DNA from: Frankia sp. AiPa1
Lineage (GTDB): Bacteria > Actinomycetota > Actinomycetes > Frankiales > Frankiaceae
Reading direction: 5' to 3'
DNA: 50,411 bases
Assembly (NCBI RefSeq): GCF_023243075.1
Contig: NZ_JALKFZ020000169.1
Span: forward strand, 1-50,411
The stretch's first letter is position 1; each line of letters begins with the position of its first letter. Positions 39,322 to 47,550 of this stretch are shown in pieces. A model generated the notes under the pieces. It had not been told where the DNA came from, searched no databases, and saw only the letters and a list, made by a program, of their open reading frames with translations. The position numbers and the translations under genes were made by a program.

Positions 39322-40883
39322 TGAGCACGCCGGACAGCCACGCGGAGGCGCCGGGCTCCGAGCCCCGGCCGCGCCTGACGGTCATCGGAACCGGATATCT
39401 CGGCGCCACCCACGCGGTCTGCATGGCCGAGCTGGGTTTCGAGGTGCTGGCGGTGGACGTCGACCAGTCGAAGATCGAGCGGTTGTCCGCGGGCGAGATC
39501 CCGTTCTTCGAGCCCGACCTCGCCGAACTGCTGCGGTCGAACCTGGCCACCGGCCGGCTGCGGTTCACCACCTCCTTCGAGGAGATCGCCGAGTTCGGCG
39601 ACGTGCACTTCGTCTGCGTCGGCACCCCGCAACGGGCCGACGGCTATGGCGCCGACCTCAGCCATCTGAGCGCCGCGATCGAGCGGCTGGCCCCCCTGCT
39701 CGCCCACCCCTGTCTGGTGGTCGGCAAGTCGACCGTGCCCGCCGGCACCGCTGCCGGTATCGCTCGCACCCTCGCCCGCCTCGCCCCGGCCAATCACGCG
39801 AACGGCACGGCGTCCGGCGGCACGCATGGCCCGGCGAACGGTGCCGCCAGCGCGGCCGCTGAGCTCGGTGGTGTTCAGCTGGCATGGAACCCGGAGTTCC
39901 TGCGGGAGGGCTTCGCCGTCGCCGACACGCTGCGTCCGGACCGGCTGGTCTTCGGCGTGGCCTCGCCCGCCGCCGAAGGCGCGCTGCGGGCCGCGTTCGC
40001 CCCGGTGATCGCCCAGGGCGTCCCGGTGATCGTGACCGACTATGCCACCGCCGAGCTCGTCAAGACCGCGGCGAACTCGTTCCTGGCGACCAAGATCTCG
40101 TTCATCAACGCCATGGCCGAGGTGTGCGAGGCGGTCGATGCCGACGTACTCACCTTGGCCGAGGCGCTGTCCCACGACGTGCGCATCGGCGGAAACTTCC
40201 TGCGCCCCGGCGTTGGGTTCGGCGGCGGATGCCTGCCCAAGGACATCCGCGCCTTCCAGGCCCGCGCGGACGAGCTCGGTGTGGGCGTGGCACTGCGCTT
40301 CCTGCGCGAGATCGATGAGATCAACAACCGCCGCCGCGACCGGGTCGTCGACCTGGTCGCGGCCGCGCTCGATGGCACGCTCGCCCACCGCCGGCTGCTG
40401 GTGCTCGGCGCCGCGTTCAAGCCGAACTCCGACGACGTCCGCGACTCGCCGGCGCTGGCCGTTGCCGACCTGCTGGCCCGCACCGGTGCGGAGGTGACCG
40501 TGGTGGACCCGGTCGCGACGCACAACGCCCGGCGCGCCCTGCCCACGGTGACCTACAGCGAGCAGGTCGACGACAGCGTCGTCGCCGGGGCGGACGCGGT
40601 CGTGCTGCTCACCGAATGGCGCCAGTTCGCCGAGCTCGATCCCGCCCGGCTCGGCCCCCTCATGCGTCGCCGGGTGGTCATCGATGCCCGGCACGCCCTG
40701 GACAGCGACCGCTGGCGCCAGTCCGGCTGGGTCTACCTCGCCCCCGGACGACCGACCGGGGTGATCCCCACCGGCGTCCCGGCGCAGTGGCCGGTGCCGA
40801 CGCCGGCCCGGGTGACCGCCCCGGCGGCCGCCGGGGCCTCGCTGGCTGGCGAGGTCGAGCAGCGGGTGGCCCGGAGATCCTGA
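39321..40883 (+). CDS. UDP-glucose 6-dehydrogenase
   Basis: Oxidises UDP-glucose to UDP-glucuronate. The 520-residue product has the N-terminal NAD domain (VIGTGYLGATHAVCMAELG), the KSTVPAGT region, NPEFLREGFAVAD, the central domain with ELVKTAANSFLATKISFIN, and the catalytic cysteine in GFGGGCLPKDIRAF (about residue 300). A ~20-residue Asn/Gly/Ala-rich insertion (NHANGTASGGTHGPANGA) lies before NPEFLREG and is atypical. The ~40-residue Pro/Ala tail is also extra. It starts in the galE stop. Confidence 0.93.
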   Translation: MSTPDSHAEAPGSEPRPRLTVIGTGYLGATHAVCMAELGFEVLAVDVDQSKIERLSAGEIPFFEPDLAELLRSNLATGRLRFTTSFEEIAEFGDVHFVCVGTPQRADGYGADLSHLSAAIERLAPLLAHPCLVVGKSTVPAGTAAGIARTLARLAPANHANGTASGGTHGPANGAASAAAELGGVQLAWNPEFLREGFAVADTLRPDRLVFGVASPAAEGALRAAFAPVIAQGVPVIVTDYATAELVKTAANSFLATKISFINAMAEVCEAVDADVLTLAEALSHDVRIGGNFLRPGVGFGGGCLPKDIRAFQARADELGVGVALRFLREIDEINNRRRDRVVDLVAAALDGTLAHRRLLVLGAAFKPNSDDVRDSPALAVADLLARTGAEVTVVDPVATHNARRALPTVTYSEQVDDSVVAGADAVVLLTEWRQFAELDPARLGPLMRRRVVIDARHALDSDRWRQSGWVYLAPGRPTGVIPTGVPAQWPVPTPARVTAPAAAGASLAGEVEQRVARRS

Positions 40884-40971
40884 ACCCACCTGGTCCGGCC
40901 TGATCCGCTGGGCCCGGGCCGCCGGTTGGCCGGTCCAGAAACCTGGATCCAGGATTCCCATGGATGTGGAT

Positions 40972-40994
40972 ATTCACGGGTAGGGTACGTGAAT
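40972..40994. promoter_or_regulatory. Inverted repeat enclosing a -10 box upstream of hisS
   Basis: ATTCACG and CGTGAAT form a perfect 7-bp inverted repeat with 9 bases between. The spacer contains TAGGGT (40981-40986), a -10-type box that ends 6 bases before an ATG at 40993. A 12-bp palindrome CCTGGATCCAGG sits at about 40941-40952. A repressor bound here would cover the promoter. Confidence 0.6.
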
Positions 40995-41160
40995 GGTCTG
41001 CCGCCGTGCCGGTGTGGGACACCGATCCGCCCCGCGGCCAGCGGGCTGCCTGTCCGACGGCCGCTGGGCTGGCGAGGGTGGCTGGGCTGGCGAGGATGGC
41101 AGGGCTGGCGAGGGTGGCAGGCGACCAGGACGACAAGCGAGGAGAACGTTGCGGCGATGA
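40993..41160 (+). CDS. Short leaderless upstream ORF overlapping hisS (candidate leader peptide)
   Basis: A 55-codon ORF starts at an ATG exactly 6 bases after the TAGGGT -10 box and ends with TGA at 41158-41160, overlapping the hisS ATG as ATGA. It begins MVCRRAGVGHRSAPRPAG, continues through three in-frame WAGEGG/WAGEDG/RAGEGG hexapeptides coded by the 18-bp repeats, and ends Arg-rich. It has a single His codon, so it is not a classical His attenuator. Its translation would couple to hisS. The coding status is inferred from position, not homology. Confidence 0.4.
   Translation: MVCRRAGVGHRSAPRPAGCLSDGRWAGEGGWAGEDGRAGEGGRRPGRQARRTLRR
41066..41119 (+). repeat. Three tandem 18-bp repeats in the hisS leader
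   Basis: Units at 41066-41083, 41084-41101 and 41102-41119 follow GGGCTGGCGAGGGTGGCT with one to two changes each. Since 18 is a multiple of three and no frame has a stop, all three plus-strand frames stay open through the repeats. Confidence 0.9.
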
Positions 41161-42482
41161 GTGACGCGCCGATCGTCCGCCCACTGCCGATCAGTGGCTT
41201 TCCGGAGTGGCTGCCCGAGGTACGTGTTGTCGAGCAGCGCTGGCTGGACACGATCCGCCAGACCTTCGAGCGATACGGGTTCTGCTCGGTGGAGACGCCG
41301 TCGGTCGAGGCCCTCGACGTGCTCGCGGCCAAGGGCGAGACCTCGCAGGAGGTCTACACGCTGCGCCGGCTGCAGGCGGACGCGGACGACGACAGCGCCA
41401 GGCTCGGGCTGCACTTCGACCTGACGGTGCCGTTTGCCCGCTACGTCGCAGCGCACTTCAACGAGCTCGTCTTCCCGTTCAAGCGTTACCAGATGCAGCG
41501 GGTCTGGCGGGGCGAGCGGCCGCAGGACGGCCGGTTCCGCGAGTTCACCCAGTGTGACATCGATGTCATCAACATCGACAAGGTGCCCCTGCACTTCGAT
41601 GCCGAACTACCCCGAATCGTGTACGAGGTGCTCACGACGCTGGGCGTCCCACCGTGGACCCTCAACATCAACAACCGCAAGGTGCTGCAGGGCTTTTACG
41701 AGGGCTTGGAGGTTGCCGACCCGCTCGCCGTGATCCGCGTCGCCGACCGGATGGACAAGATCGGCGCGGCCGGGGTCGGGGAGCTGCTGGCCGCCCAGGC
41801 AGGACTGGACGCCGATCAGGTGCGGGCCTGCCTGGACCTGGCCGCGATCCGGGCGTCCGGTGCCGGGGTCGTCGACGAGGTCCGCCGGCTCGGGGTGAAG
41901 TCGGATCTGCTGGACGAGGGTCTCGACGAGCTCGCCGCCGTGCTCGACGACCTCGCCGACCTGCCCGCCGGCAGCGTCGTCGCCGACCTGTCGATCGCTC
42001 GCGGGCTCGACTACTACACCGGCACGGTCTACGAGGCGAAGTTCGTCGACTGGCCCGACTTCGGCAGTATCTGCTCCGGTGGCCGGTACGAGAACCTCGC
42101 CGGCTCGTTCATCCGTCGCAGTCTGCCCGGCGTCGGCATCTCGATCGGCCTCACCCGCATCTTCGCCAAGCTGCTCGCCGAGGGGCTGCTACCCGTCGGC
42201 GCGGCGAGCCCCGCCGACGTGCTCGTCGTCGTCCCGTCCACGGACCGTCGCGCGGTGGCCCTGGCGACCTCGACCGAGCTGCGCGGGCGAGGCCTGCGGG
42301 TGGAGACCTACCACCAGGCCGACAAGCTGGCTAAACAGGTGAAGTATGCCGCTCGTAAGGGCATCGGCTTCGTCTGGTTCCCGCCCTTTGACGATGGCCG
42401 CGCGCATGAGGTGAAGGACATGGCCACCGGCGCCCAGACCGCCGCCGATCCCGCCGCCTGGACGCCGCCGCCACGGACCTGA
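41157..42482 (+). CDS. hisS: Histidyl-tRNA synthetase (divergent type)
   Basis: Class II synthetase charging tRNA-His. The 441-residue product has motif 2 ([20 protein letters not shown]), the HisRS signatures [12 protein letters not shown] and CSGGRYENL, motif 3 (SIGLTRIFA) and a C-terminal anticodon domain ([20 protein letters not shown]), so it is a full synthetase rather than HisZ. Motif 2 ends [11 protein letters not shown], closer to eukaryotic-like HisRS than to the usual bacterial RYRQFHQ, so this may be a second or horizontally acquired enzyme. The ATG at 41157 has GAGGAG upstream; it overlaps the stop of the upstream small ORF. Confidence 0.9.
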   Translation: MSDAPIVRPLPISGFPEWLPEVRVVEQRWLDTIRQTFERYGFCSVETPSVEALDVLAAKGETSQEVYTLRRLQADADDDSARLGLHFDLTVPFARYVAAHFNELVFPFKRYQMQRVWRGERPQDGRFREFTQCDIDVINIDKVPLHFDAELPRIVYEVLTTLGVPPWTLNINNRKVLQGFYEGLEVADPLAVIRVADRMDKIGAAGVGELLAAQAGLDADQVRACLDLAAIRASGAGVVDEVRRLGVKSDLLDEGLDELAAVLDDLADLPAGSVVADLSIARGLDYYTGTVYEAKFVDWPDFGSICSGGRYENLAGSFIRRSLPGVGISIGLTRIFAKLLAEGLLPVGAASPADVLVVVPSTDRRAVALATSTELRGRGLRVETYHQADKLAKQVKYAARKGIGFVWFPPFDDGRAHEVKDMATGAQTAADPAAWTPPPRT

Positions 42483-42850
42483 CCGCGATCGAGGCAAACG
42501 TCTGATGGCGGTCTCCAGCGACATCCACGAGCGGGCCCGGATGCGCGCGGCGGGCGGGCCGCCGCGCCATCGCGGGAGGGTCGCCCGCCATGGGCGGGCC
42601 CGGCGGCCGGGGATTGACGGGGGCGGAGACCCCCGGCCAGACCGGGCCGTACCGCGGGTGCGGGCGGCGCGAACCCCTTGCCGTTTGGGGTGCGGCGAGG
42701 CGTCCATCTCCGGTGTACCACGTGCTGCCGGGCGCCCAACCGTCGCGCGTCGATCGCGTGACCGGACGGGTAAGTGGATGCCGACACCGGCCGGGTTGGG
42801 CGATTGCGCAGCTGGTCGGCGGATTGCTGGTCGGCTTGGCCTCTTGCCGG

Positions 42851-42883
42851 ACTGCCGCCGGACTGCCGCCGGACTGCCGCCGG
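42851..42883 (+). repeat. Three tandem 11-bp repeats
   Basis: ACTGCCGCCGG occurs three times in exact tandem, with a partial copy before it, in the 610-base gap between hisS and thyX. The gap (42483-43092) holds no credible gene; a TACCGT at 43038-43043 is a candidate thyX -10 box. Confidence 0.85.
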
Positions 42884-43092
42884 AATTGTCGGGCGCTCGG
42901 CCGGTTACGGCGGTTCGCGACCCATGGCGATCCGCTGGGTACGGGGTCCGTGCGCGGGGGCCTCGCGAGGTGCGCCGTATGGTGTCCGATCGTCGGCGGC
43001 TTCGGCGGCTGCCGTGTTCGGTCTGGCGTGGTCCGTCTACCGTGGTGGCAGTCCGCGCCCGATCGCGGGTCGCGGGACGGATGGAGGTGGCA

Positions 43093-43899
43093 GTGTCGCA
43101 GCCGGCAGTCGAACCGGTGCCCGGGCAGGCTCCGGAGCAGCCCGCCGCACCCACGTCGGCCCGCGTGCGGGTGCAGGTGATCGCGAGGACGGAGTTCCTC
43201 CCGCCGCCGGACGTGCCATGGAGCACCGACGCGGACGGCGGCCAGGCGCTCGCCGAGTTCGCCGGCCGGGCCTGCTATCAGAGCTGGAACAAGCCGAACC
43301 CGGCGACCGCCACGAATGCCGGATACCTGCGCCACATCCTTGATGTCGGGCATCTCTCGGTCCTCGAGCACGGCACCGCCACCCTCTACGTCACCGGCGT
43401 GTCACGCAGCCTCACCCACGAGCTGGTCCGCCACCGGCACTTCTCCTACAGTCAGCTGTCCCAGCGCTACGTCCCCGAGCGGGACGCGGCGGTCGTGGAA
43501 CCCGAGGTGGTCGCCGCCGACCCCGCGCTGCACACGCTGTTCCACCAGGCCACCGCCGCGTCGCTGGCCGCCTACAACGAGCTGCTGGAAGGGCTGGAGA
43601 AGCACTTCGCCGACGTGTCGGCGCCGACGTCGCGGCGAAAGCAGGCCCGGCAGGCCGCCCGCTCGGTCCTGCCGAACGCGACCGAGACCCGGATCGTCGT
43701 GACCGGCAACTACCGGGCCTGGCGGCATTTCATCGCGATGCGGGCCAGCGAGCACGCCGACGTGGAGATCCGCGGCCTCGCGGTCACGATTCTTCGGGAG
43801 CTGCAGGCCATCGCCCCGAACGTCTTTGCCGACTTCCGGATCTCCACTCTCGACGACGGCACCCAGGTCGCCTCCAGCCCGCTCGTCGGCGAGGGCTGA
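43093..43899 (+). CDS. thyX: Flavin-dependent thymidylate synthase
   Basis: Makes dTMP from dUMP using methylene-THF, FAD and NADPH. The 268-residue product has the ThyX signature [14 protein letters not shown] (RHRX7S; about residues 112-125), the [10 protein letters not shown] and [13 protein letters not shown] motifs and [19 protein letters not shown]. The GTG at 43093 has GGAGGTGG just upstream; the ATG at 43081 is an alternative. An ~30-residue Pro/Ala-rich N-terminus precedes the core. thyX near dapA is conserved in Actinobacteria. Confidence 0.95.
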   Translation: MSQPAVEPVPGQAPEQPAAPTSARVRVQVIARTEFLPPPDVPWSTDADGGQALAEFAGRACYQSWNKPNPATATNAGYLRHILDVGHLSVLEHGTATLYVTGVSRSLTHELVRHRHFSYSQLSQRYVPERDAAVVEPEVVAADPALHTLFHQATAASLAAYNELLEGLEKHFADVSAPTSRRKQARQAARSVLPNATETRIVVTGNYRAWRHFIAMRASEHADVEIRGLAVTILRELQAIAPNVFADFRISTLDDGTQVASSPLVGEG

Positions 43900-43983
43900 G
43901 CCGTCAGCGGCGAGTCGTCCCGCGGTGGTGGGCAGGCCTCGCCCGGCAGGCAGGCCTCGGCTGGTGCGCCCGTTGTCCGTGGC

Positions 43984-45198
43984 GTGGCGGTTCTGGTGGT
44001 GAACGCCGGGTCCTCCAGCCTCAAGCTCCGTCTGGTTGGTCCGGACGACGTTCTGCTCGATGGTCGCGACCTGGACGCGCCGTCCGGCCGGGCCGACCCG
44101 CGGGCCCTGGACGCGGCCCTGCGCGAGCTAGCCGCCCGCGCCACGGCGGCCGGCGTCGGCGAGGCGTCGCTGGTCGTGGGGCACCGGGTCGTCCACGGTG
44201 GCACCCGGTTCGCCGGACCGGTTCGAGTGGACGACGAGGTGGCCGACCTGCTGCGGGAGCTCACGGCGCTCGCGCCGCTGCACCAGCCGGTGGCACTCGC
44301 CGCCCTCGGCGTTGCCCGGTCAGCCCTGCCGGGTGCCGTCCAGATCGCCTGTTTCGACACCGCGTTCCACCACTCCCTGCCGGCAGCCGCGTCCACCTAC
44401 GCGCTGCCGCCTCGCCTGCGTGAGCATCACGGCATCCGCCGATACGGCTTCCACGGCCTGTCCCACGCCCACGCCGCGCGCCGGGCCGCGCAGATCACCG
44501 GCGCTCGGCGGATCGTCACCTGCCATCTGGGCGCGGGCGCCTCGCTCGCCGCGGTTCTGGACGCGGTGTCCATCGACACCACGATGGGTTTCACCCCGCT
44601 CGATGGCCTGGTGATGGCCAGCCGCTCGGGCAGCGTCGACCCCGGGGCGCTGCTCTGGTTGCAGACCGAGGCCGGGCTTGGCGCGGCCGAGCTGTCCGAT
44701 CTGCTCGTCCACGATGCGGGCCTGCGAGGCCTGGCCGGAACCGGCGACATGCGTGCCGTCGAGGCTGGCGCCGTGGGCGGCGATCCGGACTGCGTGCTCG
44801 CCCTCGATGTCTATCTGCACCGGCTGCGCGGGCAGATCGCCGCGATGACCGCGGCGCTCGGCGGCCTGGACGCCCTGGTGTTCACCGGCGGAGTCGGCGA
44901 GAACTCCGCCACCGTGCGGGCCCGGACCGCGGCGAGCCTCGGGTATCTCGGCGTGGCCATCGACCCCGATCGCAACGACCCCGATCGCAAGGCCGCCAGG
45001 GTGGGTGCGGTCGGCCCGGCGCGAGGTGCGCGATTCGGTGCGCTGCCCGGCGCCGCGGCGGACCGCGAGATCAGCGCCGAGGGGGCGGCGGTGCGCACGC
45101 TTGTTCTCACCGCCCGGGAGGACCTCGAGATCGCCCGCGAGGTCCGAGCCCTGCTGGGCGAGGCGGGCGACGGTGGCACAGTCGCCCGGTCGCGGTAG
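43984..45198 (+). CDS. ackA: Acetate kinase
   Basis: Interconverts acetyl phosphate/ADP and acetate/ATP. The 404-residue product has the AckA signatures VLVVNAGSSSLKLRL (start), GHRVVHGG, FDTAFHHSLP, YGFHGLSHAHAA, HLGAGASL, TTMGFTPLDGLVM and FTGGVGENSATVR. The GTG at 43984 is chosen; no strong ribosome site is visible. No pta or phosphoketolase gene is adjacent, so its usual partner must be elsewhere. It ends before a hairpin at 45276. Confidence 0.94.
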   Translation: MAVLVVNAGSSSLKLRLVGPDDVLLDGRDLDAPSGRADPRALDAALRELAARATAAGVGEASLVVGHRVVHGGTRFAGPVRVDDEVADLLRELTALAPLHQPVALAALGVARSALPGAVQIACFDTAFHHSLPAAASTYALPPRLREHHGIRRYGFHGLSHAHAARRAAQITGARRIVTCHLGAGASLAAVLDAVSIDTTMGFTPLDGLVMASRSGSVDPGALLWLQTEAGLGAAELSDLLVHDAGLRGLAGTGDMRAVEAGAVGGDPDCVLALDVYLHRLRGQIAAMTAALGGLDALVFTGGVGENSATVRARTAASLGYLGVAIDPDRNDPDRKAARVGAVGPARGARFGALPGAAADREISAEGAAVRTLVLTAREDLEIAREVRALLGEAGDGGTVARSR

Positions 45199-45275
45199 TC
45201 GACCATGATGTCGTGACGTCCGGTTTCCGTCATGACGGCCCAGCGTGGCGACCGGTGCTCTCGGTGACCGGCGAG

Positions 45276-45297
45276 CCCTGAGATCGGCGATCTCGGG
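45276..45297 (+). terminator. Hairpin after ackA
   Basis: CCC-T-GAGATC pairs with GATCTCGGG (9 bp with one bulged T) about 80 bases after the ackA stop. There is no U-tract. The remaining bases to 45400 hold only a -10-like TAATGT at 45387-45392, eight bases before the next GTG. Confidence 0.55.
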
Positions 45298-45400
45298 ACG
45301 GAAAACATCACCAACGGCGGCGTGGCAGTTGCCCTGTAGGGGCAAAACGGACTCCGCGTCCCGTGGAGGGGTCTCCGTGTGTCCGGTAATGTCCTGATGC

Positions 45401-47008
45401 GTGGCCGGACTGCCGGGCGGTGCAGCGGGGGGCGGTGGTGGCCCAGCGGGCTGGCCAGCCGGTGGCTGGCCCTGGCGGTGGCGTCGGCGCGACGATGCCG
45501 AGCACGCGCCGGTGCTCGACCTCACCGACGTCGACGAGGTCACGATGAGCTTGCTCGCACCGCCGGCGCGCTATCAGGGACTGCGCCGTCGGGTGGTCGA
45601 TCAGTTCACTGTGCTGTCCGCCAACCGCTGCCGGCTTTCTCGCTCGGTCAACTGGGGCCCGCTGGACGCGGTGCTCACCGAGATCGTCCCGACCGTCGAC
45701 GGCGCCCGGGTGGACACCTCCGGCCGGCTGCCGGCTGAGGTTGGGGTTCTGGTTCCGGTCTCGACGCTGTCCAAGCGCGCCCTGGTCGCCTTCGACCTTC
45801 TTGGCCCGGGCGGATCCGATGCCCACCTGATGCCCTACGGGACGTCCGTGGCCGTGCAGGGCAACCTGGTCGCACGGCTCGCCGAGGCCGCCGGGGTGCC
45901 ACTGGGGATGCCGGCTCGCCGCGTCGTCGACGCGATCTCCCGATTCCGTCCTGGTCGGCTGTCCGGGAACTATCCGAGCCTGCTCGCCCCCGCCGGCCGG
46001 CCGCTGCGCCTGGAGGCACTCGCGATCTACCTTGACCGTGGATCCGATCTCGCCGTGCCGATGCCGCGGCTGCGGCGGTGGGGCGAGCGCGTCGCCGACA
46101 CCGAACGCGTGCTGGCTACCGCGCTCGCTGAGCCGTTCGACGCGCTGAGCAGCGCCGACACCCTGCTGCTCGCGGTCGGTGAGCTCTGGCGCGACCCCGA
46201 CGTCCCCGACGGCCTGGACCTGGACGCGATCGAGGCCTACCTCGATGCCTTCGCCGTCTGGATCGACGCCCTGGTGCTCGCCGGCCCCCCCGCCGAACCG
46301 GTGCTGACCACCGTCGCCGAATACGGCCGGCGCTGGGAGGCGCTGGCGGCCGTCACCATCGATCCGTACCGACCGTTCCTGATCAAATCCAGCGAGGAGC
46401 TGAAGACCATCCTGGCGCGTGGGCGGACCGTTCCTGGCCACAGCGCCCCCACCAGCGGTGCCGGCCCGGTGAGACGGCTGGCCCGCTGGCGCGCGCCGTT
46501 GCATCCCGCCGTACTGATCGACATCGACTCGGGCGGCACCGGCAGCTACCACGTCAGTATCGGCACCGACGACACCTCCATCGAGCTGGACACGCCCGTC
46601 ATGGTCGACCAGTTCGGCGATCCGGTGCCCCGCACCTACATCGAGGATCTGCAGCGTAATCGGGAGGTGTTCGCCTTCTACACCACGGACGCGCGTCGCC
46701 TGCCCCGATGCCGCCTGGTGGTGGGACTGAGCGTGTCGGCCGACGTCGGACGGGTCACCGCCGCGATCGGTATACTGATGCTACTCACGGTGATTCTCCT
46801 GACGCTGCCGGTTACGCTCTCTCCCGACGCGGTAGCCGTAATCACCCTGCCGTCGTCGTTCGCGGCGACGCTGCTGCTCACGCGGGAGCGCTCCAGTTTG
46901 GCGGCCTGGGTGCTCGGCCCGGCCAAATCGGGCCTGCTCGTGCTGCTGGTCGCCCTGGCCATGCTGGCGGGGGCACGGGCCGGTGGCTGGCACGCGCCAA
47001 CCGGATAA
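45401..47008 (+). CDS. Unknown protein with large cytosolic domain and three C-terminal membrane helices
   Basis: I do not recognise this 535-residue protein. A Gly/Trp-rich N-terminus (~30 residues) is followed by a ~410-residue soluble region with stretches such as RRRVVDQFTVLSANRCRLSR and LLLAVGELWRDPDVPDGLDL, and no enzyme motif I can name. Three hydrophobic helices lie at about 452-473, 476-494 and 510-528. The GTG at 45401 follows a TAATGT box by 8 bases and could be leaderless; a later start is possible. It stands alone between ackA and dapA. Confidence 0.7.
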   Translation: MAGLPGGAAGGGGGPAGWPAGGWPWRWRRRDDAEHAPVLDLTDVDEVTMSLLAPPARYQGLRRRVVDQFTVLSANRCRLSRSVNWGPLDAVLTEIVPTVDGARVDTSGRLPAEVGVLVPVSTLSKRALVAFDLLGPGGSDAHLMPYGTSVAVQGNLVARLAEAAGVPLGMPARRVVDAISRFRPGRLSGNYPSLLAPAGRPLRLEALAIYLDRGSDLAVPMPRLRRWGERVADTERVLATALAEPFDALSSADTLLLAVGELWRDPDVPDGLDLDAIEAYLDAFAVWIDALVLAGPPAEPVLTTVAEYGRRWEALAAVTIDPYRPFLIKSSEELKTILARGRTVPGHSAPTSGAGPVRRLARWRAPLHPAVLIDIDSGGTGSYHVSIGTDDTSIELDTPVMVDQFGDPVPRTYIEDLQRNREVFAFYTTDARRLPRCRLVVGLSVSADVGRVTAAIGILMLLTVILLTLPVTLSPDAVAVITLPSSFAATLLLTRERSSLAAWVLGPAKSGLLVLLVALAMLAGARAGGWHAPTG

Positions 47009-47083
47009 CCCGTTGACACCGTCCTCGACCGGCTTCGTGGCGGTACTCTGAAAGCTCTGGCGCGGCGGACGGGACGGTGGCGG

Positions 47084-47278
47084 ATGCCGAAGAACTACGG
47101 CCCGGGGGTTGCGCTTGGCGCACCGCGGGCTGGCGGGCTGCGGTCGCTGGTACGTCTCGGGCGCCGGGAACTGTGGCTGCGTCTGGATCGCAACATGCTG
47201 GGTGACGGTGGGCGGGGAGCCGGCTCGGCGTCGCGCTTGTCCGGTCGGGTGACCGGGGGGTCCGTTCGCGCGCAGTGA
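47084..47278 (+). CDS. Possible small basic protein
   Basis: A 64-codon ORF starting MPKNYGPGVALGAPRAGG, Arg/Gly-rich. A GGACGGTGG lies before the ATG and a -10-like TACTCT at 47044. No homology is recognised, and open frames of this size are common in GC-rich DNA. Apart from it, 47009-47550 shows no gene. Confidence 0.2.
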   Translation: MPKNYGPGVALGAPRAGGLRSLVRLGRRELWLRLDRNMLGDGGRGAGSASRLSGRVTGGSVRAQ

Positions 47279-47537
47279 GGTGCGCCGTGTCGGCCGTTGT
47301 CGTTACGTCCTCGTCGCCGTCGGTCCGCGGGCCGTCCAACCGGTTCGTTGTGCCGGTGTGGGTCCATGTGCGGGCGGCCATGCGCCGCGGGTGCCCCCGC
47401 CGGTATGGCCGGCGCGGCCGGCACGACGGACGATGGGCCGGCCGGGCGTCGCGCGGACTGGTGGAATCGGGTGGATGCGGTTCGGTGGGCCGTGCGGTGT
47501 GAGCCGGCCAGGAGAGACGATTGTCGGAGGTGCGCTC

Positions 47538-47543
47538 TAGCGT
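47538..47543 (+). promoter_or_regulatory. Leaderless-type -10 box of dapA
   Basis: TAGCGT ends 7 bases before the ATG at 47551, the same spacing as at ribF and ftsK. Confidence 0.45.
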
Positions 47544-47550
47544 GACCGGT

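Noticed and set aside
38955..40961. Minus-strand open frame of 668 codons opposite galE and the UDP-glucose dehydrogenase
   Set aside because: Antisense shadow without recognisable domains.
40926..41156. In-frame N-terminal extension of HisRS through the 18-bp repeats (GWRGWL/GWRGWQ units)
   Set aside because: HisRS homology starts at 41157, which has a GAGGAG ribosome site; the in-frame GTG at 40989 lies only 2 bases after the -10 box.
42505..43080. Open frame extending thyX upstream by about 190 codons
   Set aside because: No family sequence, no ribosome site; typical GC-rich open frame.
47013..47018. TTGACA as a -35 element for a promoter with TACTCT at 47044
   Set aside because: The spacing of 25 bases is too long for a normal sigma-70-type promoter.
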